This document shows positions 49,918 to 56,423 of a stretch of 56,423 nucleotides of DNA, piece by piece (the first letter of the stretch is position 1; the number at the start of each line of letters is the position of its first letter). Below the pieces are notes generated by a model. That model was not told the origin of the DNA and ran no database searches. It saw only the letters and a program-made list of their open reading frames with translations. Origin of the DNA: a virus; the IMG/VR virus record IMGVR_UViG_3300024344_000016, positions 1 through 56,423 of that record; one strand, written 5' to 3'. Made by a program: the position numbers and the translations under genes.

Positions 49918-50519
49918 GTTATATAATTGATCAACTTTAGGGGTGTATAGTATAGGGTATATTGTGAACTTTTAACAATAGACTGACAGAAGACTCCATC
50001 CTCTCCACAGGACATATCCTCTCGGTACTTGATGTCCGATAACACTTCCTTCCTTGCTGACATGTGGCCGTGACAAATTGGCAATCTTGAGGGTGCCTCT
50101 ACATTTGTAGATGGAAGCGGGTCTGTCTTTACCACTTTTTCAATATGGGTATCCTTTACAGGATCAAACTCCCGTAGACCCATGTTGTAATTATGAACAA
50201 GAGCATCTATTTCTTGTGACTGAAAGATATTTTTGATAACCTCACATTTTTGTGGGTGAATAATATCATCGACATCACAAAAACAAACAACGTCACCGGT
50301 TGCTAGTTCGCCGCCCTTGTTTCTAGCTCCCCCTGCCAGCATCCTGTTTTCAAAGTGATAGACCTTGATGGTAGGATCGGCACAGCCTAGAGACTTTAAT
50401 CCACTGGCAACTACTAGTATTTCATCCGGTTCCGTTGTTTGCATTTTGATGCAGGATAGAGAGTACTCCAAAAGATGAGCGTCTCCGTCGTAGCATGTTA
50501 TACAGAATGAGACTTTCAT
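49914..50519 (-). CDS. family 2 glycosyltransferase
   Basis: 201 residues, GT-A fold. The start (VSFCITCYDGDAHLLEYSL) and DEILVVASG fit the UDP- or GDP-binding strand of GT2 enzymes. CFCDVDDIIHP has the metal-binding DxD in the form DVDD, and MLAGGARNKGGELATGD is the usual G-ARN-G segment before it. Near the end SCGEDGVFCQSI gives the ED-x-F catalytic motif. It is short, so probably only the catalytic domain. It overlaps its neighbours (start directly at the previous stop, ATGA at the end). Confidence 0.75.
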   Translation of the reverse strand: MKVSFCITCYDGDAHLLEYSLSCIKMQTTEPDEILVVASGLKSLGCADPTIKVYHFENRMLAGGARNKGGELATGDVVCFCDVDDIIHPQKCEVIKNIFQSQEIDALVHNYNMGLREFDPVKDTHIEKVVKTDPLPSTNVEAPSRLPICHGHMSARKEVLSDIKYREDMSCGEDGVFCQSIVKSSQYTLYYTPLKLINYIT

Positions 50520-50774
50520 CTAGTCGGACAATAGGTTTTTGACCTTATTGTTAACGGCCTCCTCTGCGTCTCTCTCAGAAACTACAGTAGAGTCTCTGAC
50601 ATAGGTTTCGTGTATCAGATTTGAGATGTCGCCTCTAGCGATAGGTAGGTCTCTCGTTGGAAAATTATGCACATAACAATTAGTATGCACCTTCTCGTCC
50701 TTCCAGACACTCACGGTGACAACATATCTATCGTGTTCGTTCAGATTATCTATAGCTTCTATTCTGCTTGTCAT
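50520..50774 (-). CDS. 84-residue protein, unknown
   Basis: Leftward gene with ATG at 50774, directly after the stop of the zinc-ribbon gene. It has mixed charge, with a beta-rich centre (HDRYVVTVSVWKDEKVHTN) and a helical end. No family is recognised. It lies between the zinc-ribbon protein and a glycosyltransferase and is transcribed with them. Confidence 0.6.
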   Translation of the reverse strand: MTSRIEAIDNLNEHDRYVVTVSVWKDEKVHTNCYVHNFPTRDLPIARGDISNLIHETYVRDSTVVSERDAEEAVNNKVKNLLSD

Positions 50775-51104
50775 TTATTCGACCGCCTTGGTTTTAGGGT
50801 TCCACTTGGTCCAGCCCTTGTCTGGAAGCCATTCGCCTTCAGAATCTTTTCTTCGAGGAAATAGTCCACCACCCTTTTTGTTAACCCCAAAGGCTAGCTT
50901 TGCCCCGCAGTCTAAACATCTCAGTTCATGGTATTCATTTCCATCATTTTCGCGAACCACGAATCGGAGGTTCTCCGACCCGCACTTGCCGCAGGCTGTT
51001 TCTCCAAAAACCTCCTGAAAGGCACCCAGTTGTGCGAACAGTTCTTTTGGTGTATCAACATTGAACTCTACCGACAGCTTGCCTTCTCTGTAGACTACTT
51101 TCAT
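50775..51104 (-). CDS. zinc-ribbon protein
   Basis: 109 residues with a TGGAGG site before the ATG. Residues about 38-65 hold two knuckles (CGKCGSENLRF, then LRCLDCGAKLAFG) as in a zinc ribbon. The end (KDSEGEWLPDKGWTKWNP) is rich in Trp and Asp. Proteins of this shape are often found next to single-strand annealing or binding proteins in phages, as here. It may bind single-stranded DNA, which is an inference from the neighbour. Confidence 0.6.
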   Translation of the reverse strand: MKVVYREGKLSVEFNVDTPKELFAQLGAFQEVFGETACGKCGSENLRFVVRENDGNEYHELRCLDCGAKLAFGVNKKGGGLFPRRKDSEGEWLPDKGWTKWNPKTKAVE

Positions 51105-51106
51105 TT

Positions 51107-51874
51107 TTACCTCCAGTTGGAATCATATCCCTGCATAGACTCTGGGATATCCTTAGATTTATTTTGATACTCGTTTAACACCCCTAGCATTTTAGAGGCC
51201 GTCTTTTTACCTATATCCTTGATTGAGTCATAAGAGTCGGTTCCTGAATCAATGAACTTGAGCACATCAATATCCAGTTGTTTGCATTTTGCATCGATGA
51301 AATTGATTTGAGGTTCACTGATAGAGTCCTCTTCTTTCCACTCCCCATCCGTAGGCACTTGTACCGTTTGACGTACAATTGCCGCAACGTCCTTCTTTCT
51401 TGTAAGTTCTTCTGCCGCCAAGCATTTGACCTTTAGTGCTTTCCTTAAAGCTCGTCCCTCTGCTCGCGTGCTTGCTGTTGCCGCCGGATGGGCACAGAAT
51501 AGATCGTCTGTGTTCCCATGCCAAACGTCTGCAACGTCTGCAAAAGTCCTGTACTGTCCAGAATCCATCCAGTCAATAACAACCTCAAATACAACAGTCG
51601 CTCTACCCGGTCCATCGGGGTCGGTAGCTGGAAATACTTGGGTAGGTCGGCTACTTACTATTGTCCCTAAGACCTCTTCTGCCACACGACGAAGTCCCGC
51701 ACAAACAGGATTGCCGTCAATGAGTTCGCGGTCTTCAAATTTGCTCATCACATATTCGTTCCAATTCTCAGAACCATATGCTGGCATCAAATCCTCGCTC
51801 TCCTTAACGCCCTCCTCTTCAGCGATTCCTTCCTTGATGCTCTCAACATCAAATAAGTCCAAATCTTTTCCCAT
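51107..51874 (-). CDS. Rad52-like ssDNA-annealing protein, candidate
   Basis: 255 residues; the ATG overlaps the stop of the preceding gene (TAATG). The middle resembles phage single-strand annealing proteins: a beta-rich TVVFEVVIDWMDSGQYRTF, then PAATASTRAEGRALRKALKV, a small-residue helix found in Rad52-type DNA-binding cores. The C-terminal end (ISEPQINFIDAKCKQL; KIASKM-like helix) resembles the tail that other annealing proteins use. It would promote recombination and repair. The call is from pattern memory, not a search. Confidence 0.5.
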   Translation of the reverse strand: MGKDLDLFDVESIKEGIAEEEGVKESEDLMPAYGSENWNEYVMSKFEDRELIDGNPVCAGLRRVAEEVLGTIVSSRPTQVFPATDPDGPGRATVVFEVVIDWMDSGQYRTFADVADVWHGNTDDLFCAHPAATASTRAEGRALRKALKVKCLAAEELTRKKDVAAIVRQTVQVPTDGEWKEEDSISEPQINFIDAKCKQLDIDVLKFIDSGTDSYDSIKDIGKKTASKMLGVLNEYQNKSKDIPESMQGYDSNWR

Positions 51875-52647
51875 TATTTAATCTCCAGTTCGATAAATCT
51901 CTTGTCCTTCGGTGGAAACTTGTCCTTCACTGCTCCCACCTCGGTCGAAACCAAATCCCACAGTTTTCGCTCCACGCTTTTATTCATGTTTCTGCACAAA
52001 TATTTTACTCTAATAACGCAAAAGCCCTTAGAGATAAGTAGGCCGTTTTTTATGCTATCCATTTTGATCGTGTTCGACAATTTGTCCGCACCAAACACGG
52101 GCAAGAAATGCTGCGGCCCGTCTACCTCTATTATAGTATTGAGTTCTGGCAAAAGCAAGTCAATTTCAAAATTTCCTTCAATTAATCCTTTTTTATGCAT
52201 GACCACTTCGTAGCCAGCTTCTTCCAGTTTTTCCTTGAGAAACTTTTCTTGCTTCGATCCCTCCAGACACGCTAAACGCAATGCCCTACCAGCCTTCTCT
52301 TGCATCTCTCTCCTTTTTTCGGGAGACATGTTGTCCCACCTGTTTTTTGCAGATTTGCAAAACTTCTTTTTTTCAGCTTCGGGCATTTCTCTCCACGCCT
52401 TCTCGACACCCATGCTGATCTTGGTTTTCTCTTCTTCAGTTCGCTTCAGCCCCTTAGTTGGATGTTTGGCCCGTCCGTTCTGGATGGCTAGCGACTGAGA
52501 TTCCGATCTGCTTCTGAGGGTGTGCCCGTTTTTCTTGAGGATTCTTTCTATCTTTTTAGGATAAGTCTCAAGCTCCTTGGCTAGAGAAATTGTGCTGTGA
52601 CCCTCTGTATATTTCTTGATCACATATGATTCATCTATATTCTTCAT
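51874..52647 (-). CDS. Vsr-like homing endonuclease
   Basis: 257 residues from the ATG at 52647 (GGAGG upstream; a TTG four codons earlier overlaps the previous stop). Residues 1-100 look like HTH and NUMOD-type DNA-binding modules: YVIKKYTEGHSTISLAKELE, then HPTKGLKRTEEEKTKISMG and two basic KKFCKSAKNRWDNMSPEKRR repeats. The C-terminal 130 residues form a Vsr/DUF559-like nuclease: FEIDLLLPELNTIIEVDGPQ followed by H and later LISKGFCVIRVKY. Free-standing mobile nucleases like this spread by cutting a neighbouring allele. Confidence 0.7.
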   Translation of the reverse strand: MKNIDESYVIKKYTEGHSTISLAKELETYPKKIERILKKNGHTLRSRSESQSLAIQNGRAKHPTKGLKRTEEEKTKISMGVEKAWREMPEAEKKKFCKSAKNRWDNMSPEKRREMQEKAGRALRLACLEGSKQEKFLKEKLEEAGYEVVMHKKGLIEGNFEIDLLLPELNTIIEVDGPQHFLPVFGADKLSNTIKMDSIKNGLLISKGFCVIRVKYLCRNMNKSVERKLWDLVSTEVGAVKDKFPPKDKRFIELEIK

Positions 52648-52648
52648 C

Positions 52649-53767
52649 TTAACCTCCAAAAGTATTTATTGCGTCTACAATGTGCAATATTTCTTGGTCC
52701 TTTAAAAAAGGGTGGATGGGAAGACTCACCATTCTTTCGGCATATTCTTCCGTTCTAGTTAGTTGTGTCTCAACCCTTCTGTAGAACGGCATTTTATGTA
52801 TTGGTACTGGGTAGTGGATGCCGCATTCTACATTATTATAATCCAAATGCTTCATAAACGCATTTCTATTTTCAGAATCTTTGAGTAAAACCGGTAATAT
52901 GTGATACACCTGTAGAGTATTGTCGGTCAACATCCACGAAATTCTATCATTATTTATTTGCGATCTAATTTTATTTGCCGCGATAGATCTGGATCTATTC
53001 CACTCGTCTAGTTTCCGAAGCTTCCAATAGAGAATTATAGCCTGTATGGAATCTAGTCTGTGATTATGCCCAATGCCCTCGTGTACGTATTTTTCTACCG
53101 ATCCGTAATTTCGGAGCAGCCTACACCTTTCGGCTATCTTCTCGTTGTTTGTCACTATTATCCCAGCGTCTCCAGCGGCTCCCAAGTTCTTACCGGGATA
53201 CAGAGAGAAAGCTGACACATCACCCACGCTACCAGCAACCGTACCTCGGGGGGATTTGGCACCGTGTGCCTGAGAAGCGTCTTCCAGCAATAAACAATCG
53301 TACTTTGATGCGAGATGTCGTATTTTATCAACAGCATCGCAGCATCCATACATATGGACGGCCACCACTAGACAGCTTCCGGCTAAACGTGGCTGCGACA
53401 AGTATCGCTCAAGTTGACTGGTATCCATTTGCCCATTTTGATCTACGTCAACCGGTTCGATTAGTGCATCAGGGTACGCTTCCTTTATAGCTAGCCAAGT
53501 CGCTACGAATGTATTAGCTGGCATAAAAACCAAGGGGCACCCCTTTAATTCTAACGCTTTTGCGGCCACTTTTATAGCATCCGTTCCGTTGGAAACCCCT
53601 ATCCCATGCTGAGAGCGGCAGTATTCAGCAAAAGCTTCCTCAAACCTTTTGACTTGAGGGCCGAGTATAAATTGGGAAGTGTAGAACAGTTCTCGTATTT
53701 CTGGAACCGCCTGTTCTTCTATCTCTAGCCATTGTGCGTTGAGGTTGTTAAATTTAACCTGATTCAT
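52649..53767 (-). CDS. DegT/DnrJ-type sugar aminotransferase
   Basis: 372 residues. PLP-dependent enzyme of the DegT/DnrJ/EryC1/StrS family, which aminates a keto-sugar bound to a nucleotide. Seen: GVSNGTDAI (phosphate-binding), LEDASQAHGA at about 161-170, and SLYPGKNLGAAGDAG with the PLP lysine at 193. YPGKNLGAxGDAG resembles C3-acting enzymes such as FdtB/QdtB more than PerA. NHRLDSIQAIIL follows. The gene overlaps the oxidoreductase gene by 14 bases, so the pair probably acts in order on one sugar. SD AGGGAG. Confidence 0.85.
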   Translation of the reverse strand: MNQVKFNNLNAQWLEIEEQAVPEIRELFYTSQFILGPQVKRFEEAFAEYCRSQHGIGVSNGTDAIKVAAKALELKGCPLVFMPANTFVATWLAIKEAYPDALIEPVDVDQNGQMDTSQLERYLSQPRLAGSCLVVAVHMYGCCDAVDKIRHLASKYDCLLLEDASQAHGAKSPRGTVAGSVGDVSAFSLYPGKNLGAAGDAGIIVTNNEKIAERCRLLRNYGSVEKYVHEGIGHNHRLDSIQAIILYWKLRKLDEWNRSRSIAANKIRSQINNDRISWMLTDNTLQVYHILPVLLKDSENRNAFMKHLDYNNVECGIHYPVPIHKMPFYRRVETQLTRTEEYAERMVSLPIHPFLKDQEILHIVDAINTFGG

Positions 53768-54611
53768 ACAGACTCCCTGTTATGTGGAGGCTCAAGTCTT
53801 TTTGCTCAGGCCCCCAGTCTCCATTTAAAAAGTTGGTGATAGAACTGTGTAGCGGGGACTTTGGTTCTATCGGTATAACATCGTTTCCATAAAGGATCGT
53901 AGACGTATTGTCGTCCCAATGCAGAAAAGAATTTTCGTTTGCGTTAAACTCTAGGATATACATTCTGTTCTTCATCCCATAAGACCAGCTTGCGTTGATT
54001 TGCATACTGGTTTCTGAAAATTCAAGAACCCCCACTGTACTGTCGTCTTGGTCAGAGTTTTTGTCTCTTTTGAAGTCTAGCCACTCAGATCTCACGGGTG
54101 CTTCGTCTAATAAGTAACAACCTATTGAAACGTCATGTGAAGCTAAATCCCATCTGGCATTAACATCGGTACGAACAGGGCCGAAGTTCATCCTGTTAGC
54201 TATTATACTTTTCGGCTTTCCCAATCCTCCAATCAGGGTTTTGATTTTTTGTACCGCCGGGTTGTAAGTAAATAACCAGTCTACAAACAATCTTGAGTTA
54301 TGTTTGTCCGATATTTCATACAGCTTTTGACAATGTTTCAGATTTGTGTCTAATGGTTTTTCACAAAATACATCAATACCACGCTCTAGGAAGTGTCTGC
54401 AAACTTCGTAGTGGCTTGCCACTGGAACAATCACAAACACAGCATCGCAGGACAGCTTTCTGTAATCGCGAACCTGCCTGTATTTCTCTCCTATCTCGTG
54501 CCAGTCTACATCTCTTTGTTCGCACACGACGATATCTCTGTGTCCCAGTTCCCGTAGGTTTCTGAGGATCACCTTGCCCCAGTGTCCTAGTCCGACTATA
54601 CCTATTTTCAC
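53754..54611 (-). CDS. Gfo/Idh/MocA sugar oxidoreductase
   Basis: 285 residues from the GTG at 54611, chosen because GGAAGG lies upstream and the GTG overlaps the previous stop as GTGA; the longer frame from 54701 lies inside that gene. It begins VKIGIVGLGHWGKVILRNL (NAD-binding GxGxxG), and VFCEKPLDTN is the EKP motif that sets the nicotinamide and catalytic Lys. It probably oxidises a nucleotide sugar and, with the aminotransferase, makes a 3-amino sugar (WbpB/WbpE-like logic). The substrate is not known. Confidence 0.8.
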   Translation of the reverse strand: MKIGIVGLGHWGKVILRNLRELGHRDIVVCEQRDVDWHEIGEKYRQVRDYRKLSCDAVFVIVPVASHYEVCRHFLERGIDVFCEKPLDTNLKHCQKLYEISDKHNSRLFVDWLFTYNPAVQKIKTLIGGLGKPKSIIANRMNFGPVRTDVNARWDLASHDVSIGCYLLDEAPVRSEWLDFKRDKNSDQDDSTVGVLEFSETSMQINASWSYGMKNRMYILEFNANENSFLHWDDNTSTILYGNDVIPIEPKSPLHSSITNFLNGDWGPEQKDLSLHITGSLYESG

Positions 54612-55717
54612 TTTAAATCCTTCCCGCTTAACTCTCTTTGTCGATAATCGTATTCGGTAGCTTTTATCGCCTGATAGATATTGAAACAAACGTTTCGCCA
54701 CCTGAGAGGATTGAGGTCCATATTCCTGATGTTCTGTAGCATATGAATCCTGTAATCGTCATCTCTAATACATCTATCTAGGTCATCTTTTAATTTTATA
54801 GGGTCAGTTAAGATGCACGTTTTATAATTATGACGCTCAACAAAATCTCCGTATATATTTTCCATCAGGGGTTTTGAATTTTCTACCCAGTTTGGTTCGT
54901 GAATAACTACAGGAATGGTTCCTACGAACCAGCTCTGAAGAAATCTTAGGTTATGCAGCCATAAAGCATGATTCGGTATGATTTGAAAAGACGCATCCCT
55001 GACTTCTCGACTGAGATCTGCATATGAGATCTCAGACTTCCTGCCCCTGTGAAAAATTCTGTATTCAAATTCGGGAGAATCCTTAACTACCGCCCACGCT
55101 GCCGATAGTGCTTTTGCTCTATCGGGCCACACACCTACATGCCGAGGGCTATATGCACATATTCCTGTTTTGGTTTTTTTAAGTGGGTCAATAGGGTAGA
55201 TTCCCTCTTTTTCAAGCTTGTAGTCTATGAAATCTGTGAAGTACACACTTTGCATACCAGATATCCATTGTTCTCTGGCACATGAGTATAAGACAACAGT
55301 ACCATTCCTTCCTATCTTATCTAGAAATTTGTGATGAGCGGCACACGAGTCCCTTCCCCCAAAAACTCGACCTCTGTGTCTGTTGGGACTATACACAGGT
55401 TCGTCAAGCATGAAAACCTTATATCTGTAATTTGCGAGAAAGTCCCACTCAACACACCTTCTGTATGTTGCCAGATCTTCTGTCAATATTATTTCAGCTT
55501 CAGAGTCTAGCATGTCTCGATAGCTTCCGTCCTCTTTAGCAATATCGTATTCTCCACAAACATCGAAAAATCCAGAATCTCTAAATATATCAGGGTTGCA
55601 GCGTGAACGGCCCCACTTATTCGTTTTGTATATAACATCAACCTTAAGCTTCTTTTCAGACAACTCTGGGTTGCTATATTTTCTCTTTATTTTTTCTTCT
55701 GTAAAGACAGGAAACAT
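54608..55717 (-). CDS. glycosyltransferase-like protein
   Basis: 369 residues, ATG at 55717 with TAGGAG upstream. The C-terminal half (FQIIPNHALWLHNLRFLQSW, then FVGTIPVVIHEPNW) resembles the donor-binding part of exostosin-like GT-B enzymes (family form G-IPVV). The N-terminal half has acidic loops and several Trp and Tyr residues. It is in the sugar operon beside the oxidoreductase (GTGA overlap). GT10-type fucosyltransferases end in a related way and are an alternative. Confidence 0.5.
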   Translation of the reverse strand: MFPVFTEEKIKRKYSNPELSEKKLKVDVIYKTNKWGRSRCNPDIFRDSGFFDVCGEYDIAKEDGSYRDMLDSEAEIILTEDLATYRRCVEWDFLANYRYKVFMLDEPVYSPNRHRGRVFGGRDSCAAHHKFLDKIGRNGTVVLYSCAREQWISGMQSVYFTDFIDYKLEKEGIYPIDPLKKTKTGICAYSPRHVGVWPDRAKALSAAWAVVKDSPEFEYRIFHRGRKSEISYADLSREVRDASFQIIPNHALWLHNLRFLQSWFVGTIPVVIHEPNWVENSKPLMENIYGDFVERHNYKTCILTDPIKLKDDLDRCIRDDDYRIHMLQNIRNMDLNPLRWRNVCFNIYQAIKATEYDYRQRELSGKDLK

Positions 55718-55725
55718 ACCGACTC

Positions 55726-56423
55726 CTACACAATACCAAGAGAGGTGTTAGTCTGGGATATACTTTTGTCTTTGGTGCACACACCAACAGCCGCTCTAAT
55801 AGCATCGATATTTTCTGGAACTACGTCGCTTTCTTGATGAACAGCTTGCATATACAGTAGCTTGTTGCCCCACACACCTATGGTATCGCTCCATACGCAG
55901 ATCTCTGGCATGTCGCCTCTTGGTCTGCCTATATCTTTGGCGTATTCCATTATTTCGGCTGTTGATCTGATTCCGTCCGAATTATGAACGACCCGAACTC
56001 TAGTCGTGCTTTCAAACAGGGCGACCACATCTTCAACCCGAACCTCTGAGCGTAGGTCTGCCGCAATACTATGCATATGCATAAGGGTGGTGGGGACTGA
56101 CACAGAGGTGGTGAAAATTTCCATGTCTGTCAGGATAGTGCGAACATCTGGGCCGTGGTGAGAGGGAACTACCAAGTGTGGAACCAATGCATTAACGGGT
56201 CCATGATATATGTCCCACGGATCGGCTGCTCTTCTAATCATAGTCGCGTGTACTTTTTCTACTCCGTATGTATCATCCAAAACCGATAAGGTTCTACATA
56301 ACCCTGTCGTGTTACAGCTAACAACCCTAATAAAGTTTTCGTTAAGACAATCGTTATAATTACATTGAGCAACAAAACTCTTGCCCACCTTTGGCTTTTC
56401 TCCCCCTTGGAATATGGCCTTAA
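55726..56423 (-). CDS. gap: type II (archaeal-type) GAPDH, C-terminal part
   Basis: 231 visible residues; the frame stays open to the window edge, so the apparent GTG at 56388 is internal. It is the C-terminal two thirds of the archaeal-type glyceraldehyde-3-phosphate dehydrogenase (NAD(P) enzyme, about 335 residues). Seen: AIFQGGEKPK, then the catalytic Cys in VVSCNTTGLCRTL, the active-site His region in VPSHHGPDV, VSVPTTLMHMHS, and NSDGIRSTAEIMEYAKD with MQAVHQESDVVPENIDAIRA near the end. All catalytic residues remain. Its place in a phage sugar operon is surprising. Confidence 0.85.
   Translation of the reverse strand, partial: KAIFQGGEKPKVGKSFVAQCNYNDCLNENFIRVVSCNTTGLCRTLSVLDDTYGVEKVHATMIRRAADPWDIYHGPVNALVPHLVVPSHHGPDVRTILTDMEIFTTSVSVPTTLMHMHSIAADLRSEVRVEDVVALFESTTRVRVVHNSDGIRSTAEIMEYAKDIGRPRGDMPEICVWSDTIGVWGNKLLYMQAVHQESDVVPENIDAIRAAVGVCTKDKSISQTNTSLGIV

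Noticed and set aside
54612-54701. Upstream start of the oxidoreductase
   Set aside because: The extra 30 residues overlap the previous gene and precede the NAD-binding strand; the GTG at 54611 has a ribosome site and a GTGA overlap.
56386-56388. GTG at 56388 as the GAPDH start
   Set aside because: The frame continues upstream with AIFQGGEKPK, a conserved family segment, so the GTG is internal.
1-56423. tRNA genes, insertion sequences, integrase
   Set aside because: No cloverleaf with a TTCRA loop, no transposase and no integrase was recognised by reading; a dedicated search would be needed to exclude tRNAs.

Overview
This window is a large piece of a tailed double-stranded DNA bacteriophage (Caudoviricetes). 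It holds a full packaging, head, neck and tail module on the + strand in the usual order: large terminase, portal, protease/scaffold, capsid, connectors, tail tube, chaperone-like genes, tape measure, tail tip. No tail sheath was recognised and the tape measure is very long (3779 residues), so a siphovirus with an unusually long tail (about 0.57 um by the 0.15 nm per residue rule) is the simplest reading. Near-perfect TTGACA/TATAAT promoters and purine-rich ribosome sites point to a bacterial host. The sequence does not identify the host. No DNA polymerase, helicase, lysis gene, integrase or tRNA was seen, so the genome continues outside the window.

Layout. (1) 1-3155: a leftward early region of at least twelve tiny genes (16-105 residues). 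Ten near-consensus sigma70 promoters, most with one short gene each, drive them. Several products are single-helix membrane peptides that form paralogue pairs. Three copies of a GC-rich element full of GTAAG/CTTAC sites lie between the transcription units. (2) 3394-8506: rightward genes for a phage sigma-like factor, an HTH/coiled-coil protein, a pyruvyltransferase, GDP-mannose 4,6-dehydratase, an HNH nuclease, an ERCC4-type nuclease and an HExxH protein. (3) 8481-16769: terminase, a glycosyltransferase, portal, protease with a nested scaffold, decoration protein and major capsid protein. (4) 16903-21586: fibre-like and repeat-rich structural genes. (5) 21610-28246: connectors, tail tube and chaperone-like genes. 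(6) 28320-46697: giant tape measure and tail-tip proteins. (7) 46720-49077: a fucosyltransferase-like gene and two paralogous glycosyltransferase-like genes. (8) 49078-56423, leftward: a third paralogue, a GT2 glycosyltransferase, a zinc-ribbon protein, a Rad52-like annealing protein, a Vsr-like homing endonuclease, a sugar aminotransferase, a sugar oxidoreductase, another glycosyltransferase, and the C-terminal two thirds of an archaeal-type (type II) glyceraldehyde-3-phosphate dehydrogenase that runs off the window.

How it may work together. The early peptides would be made by host sigma70 polymerase. The phage sigma-like factor may then direct late transcription from a recurring TGTGTATA motif found before seven + strand genes or gene blocks. 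About a dozen carbohydrate genes scattered through the window could make and attach a modified sugar, either on the virion or on the host surface. The most striking items are the early micro-gene array with its repeats, the type II GAPDH, the nuclease-like segments inside the tape measure, and the 25-unit, 60-base tandem repeat gene.
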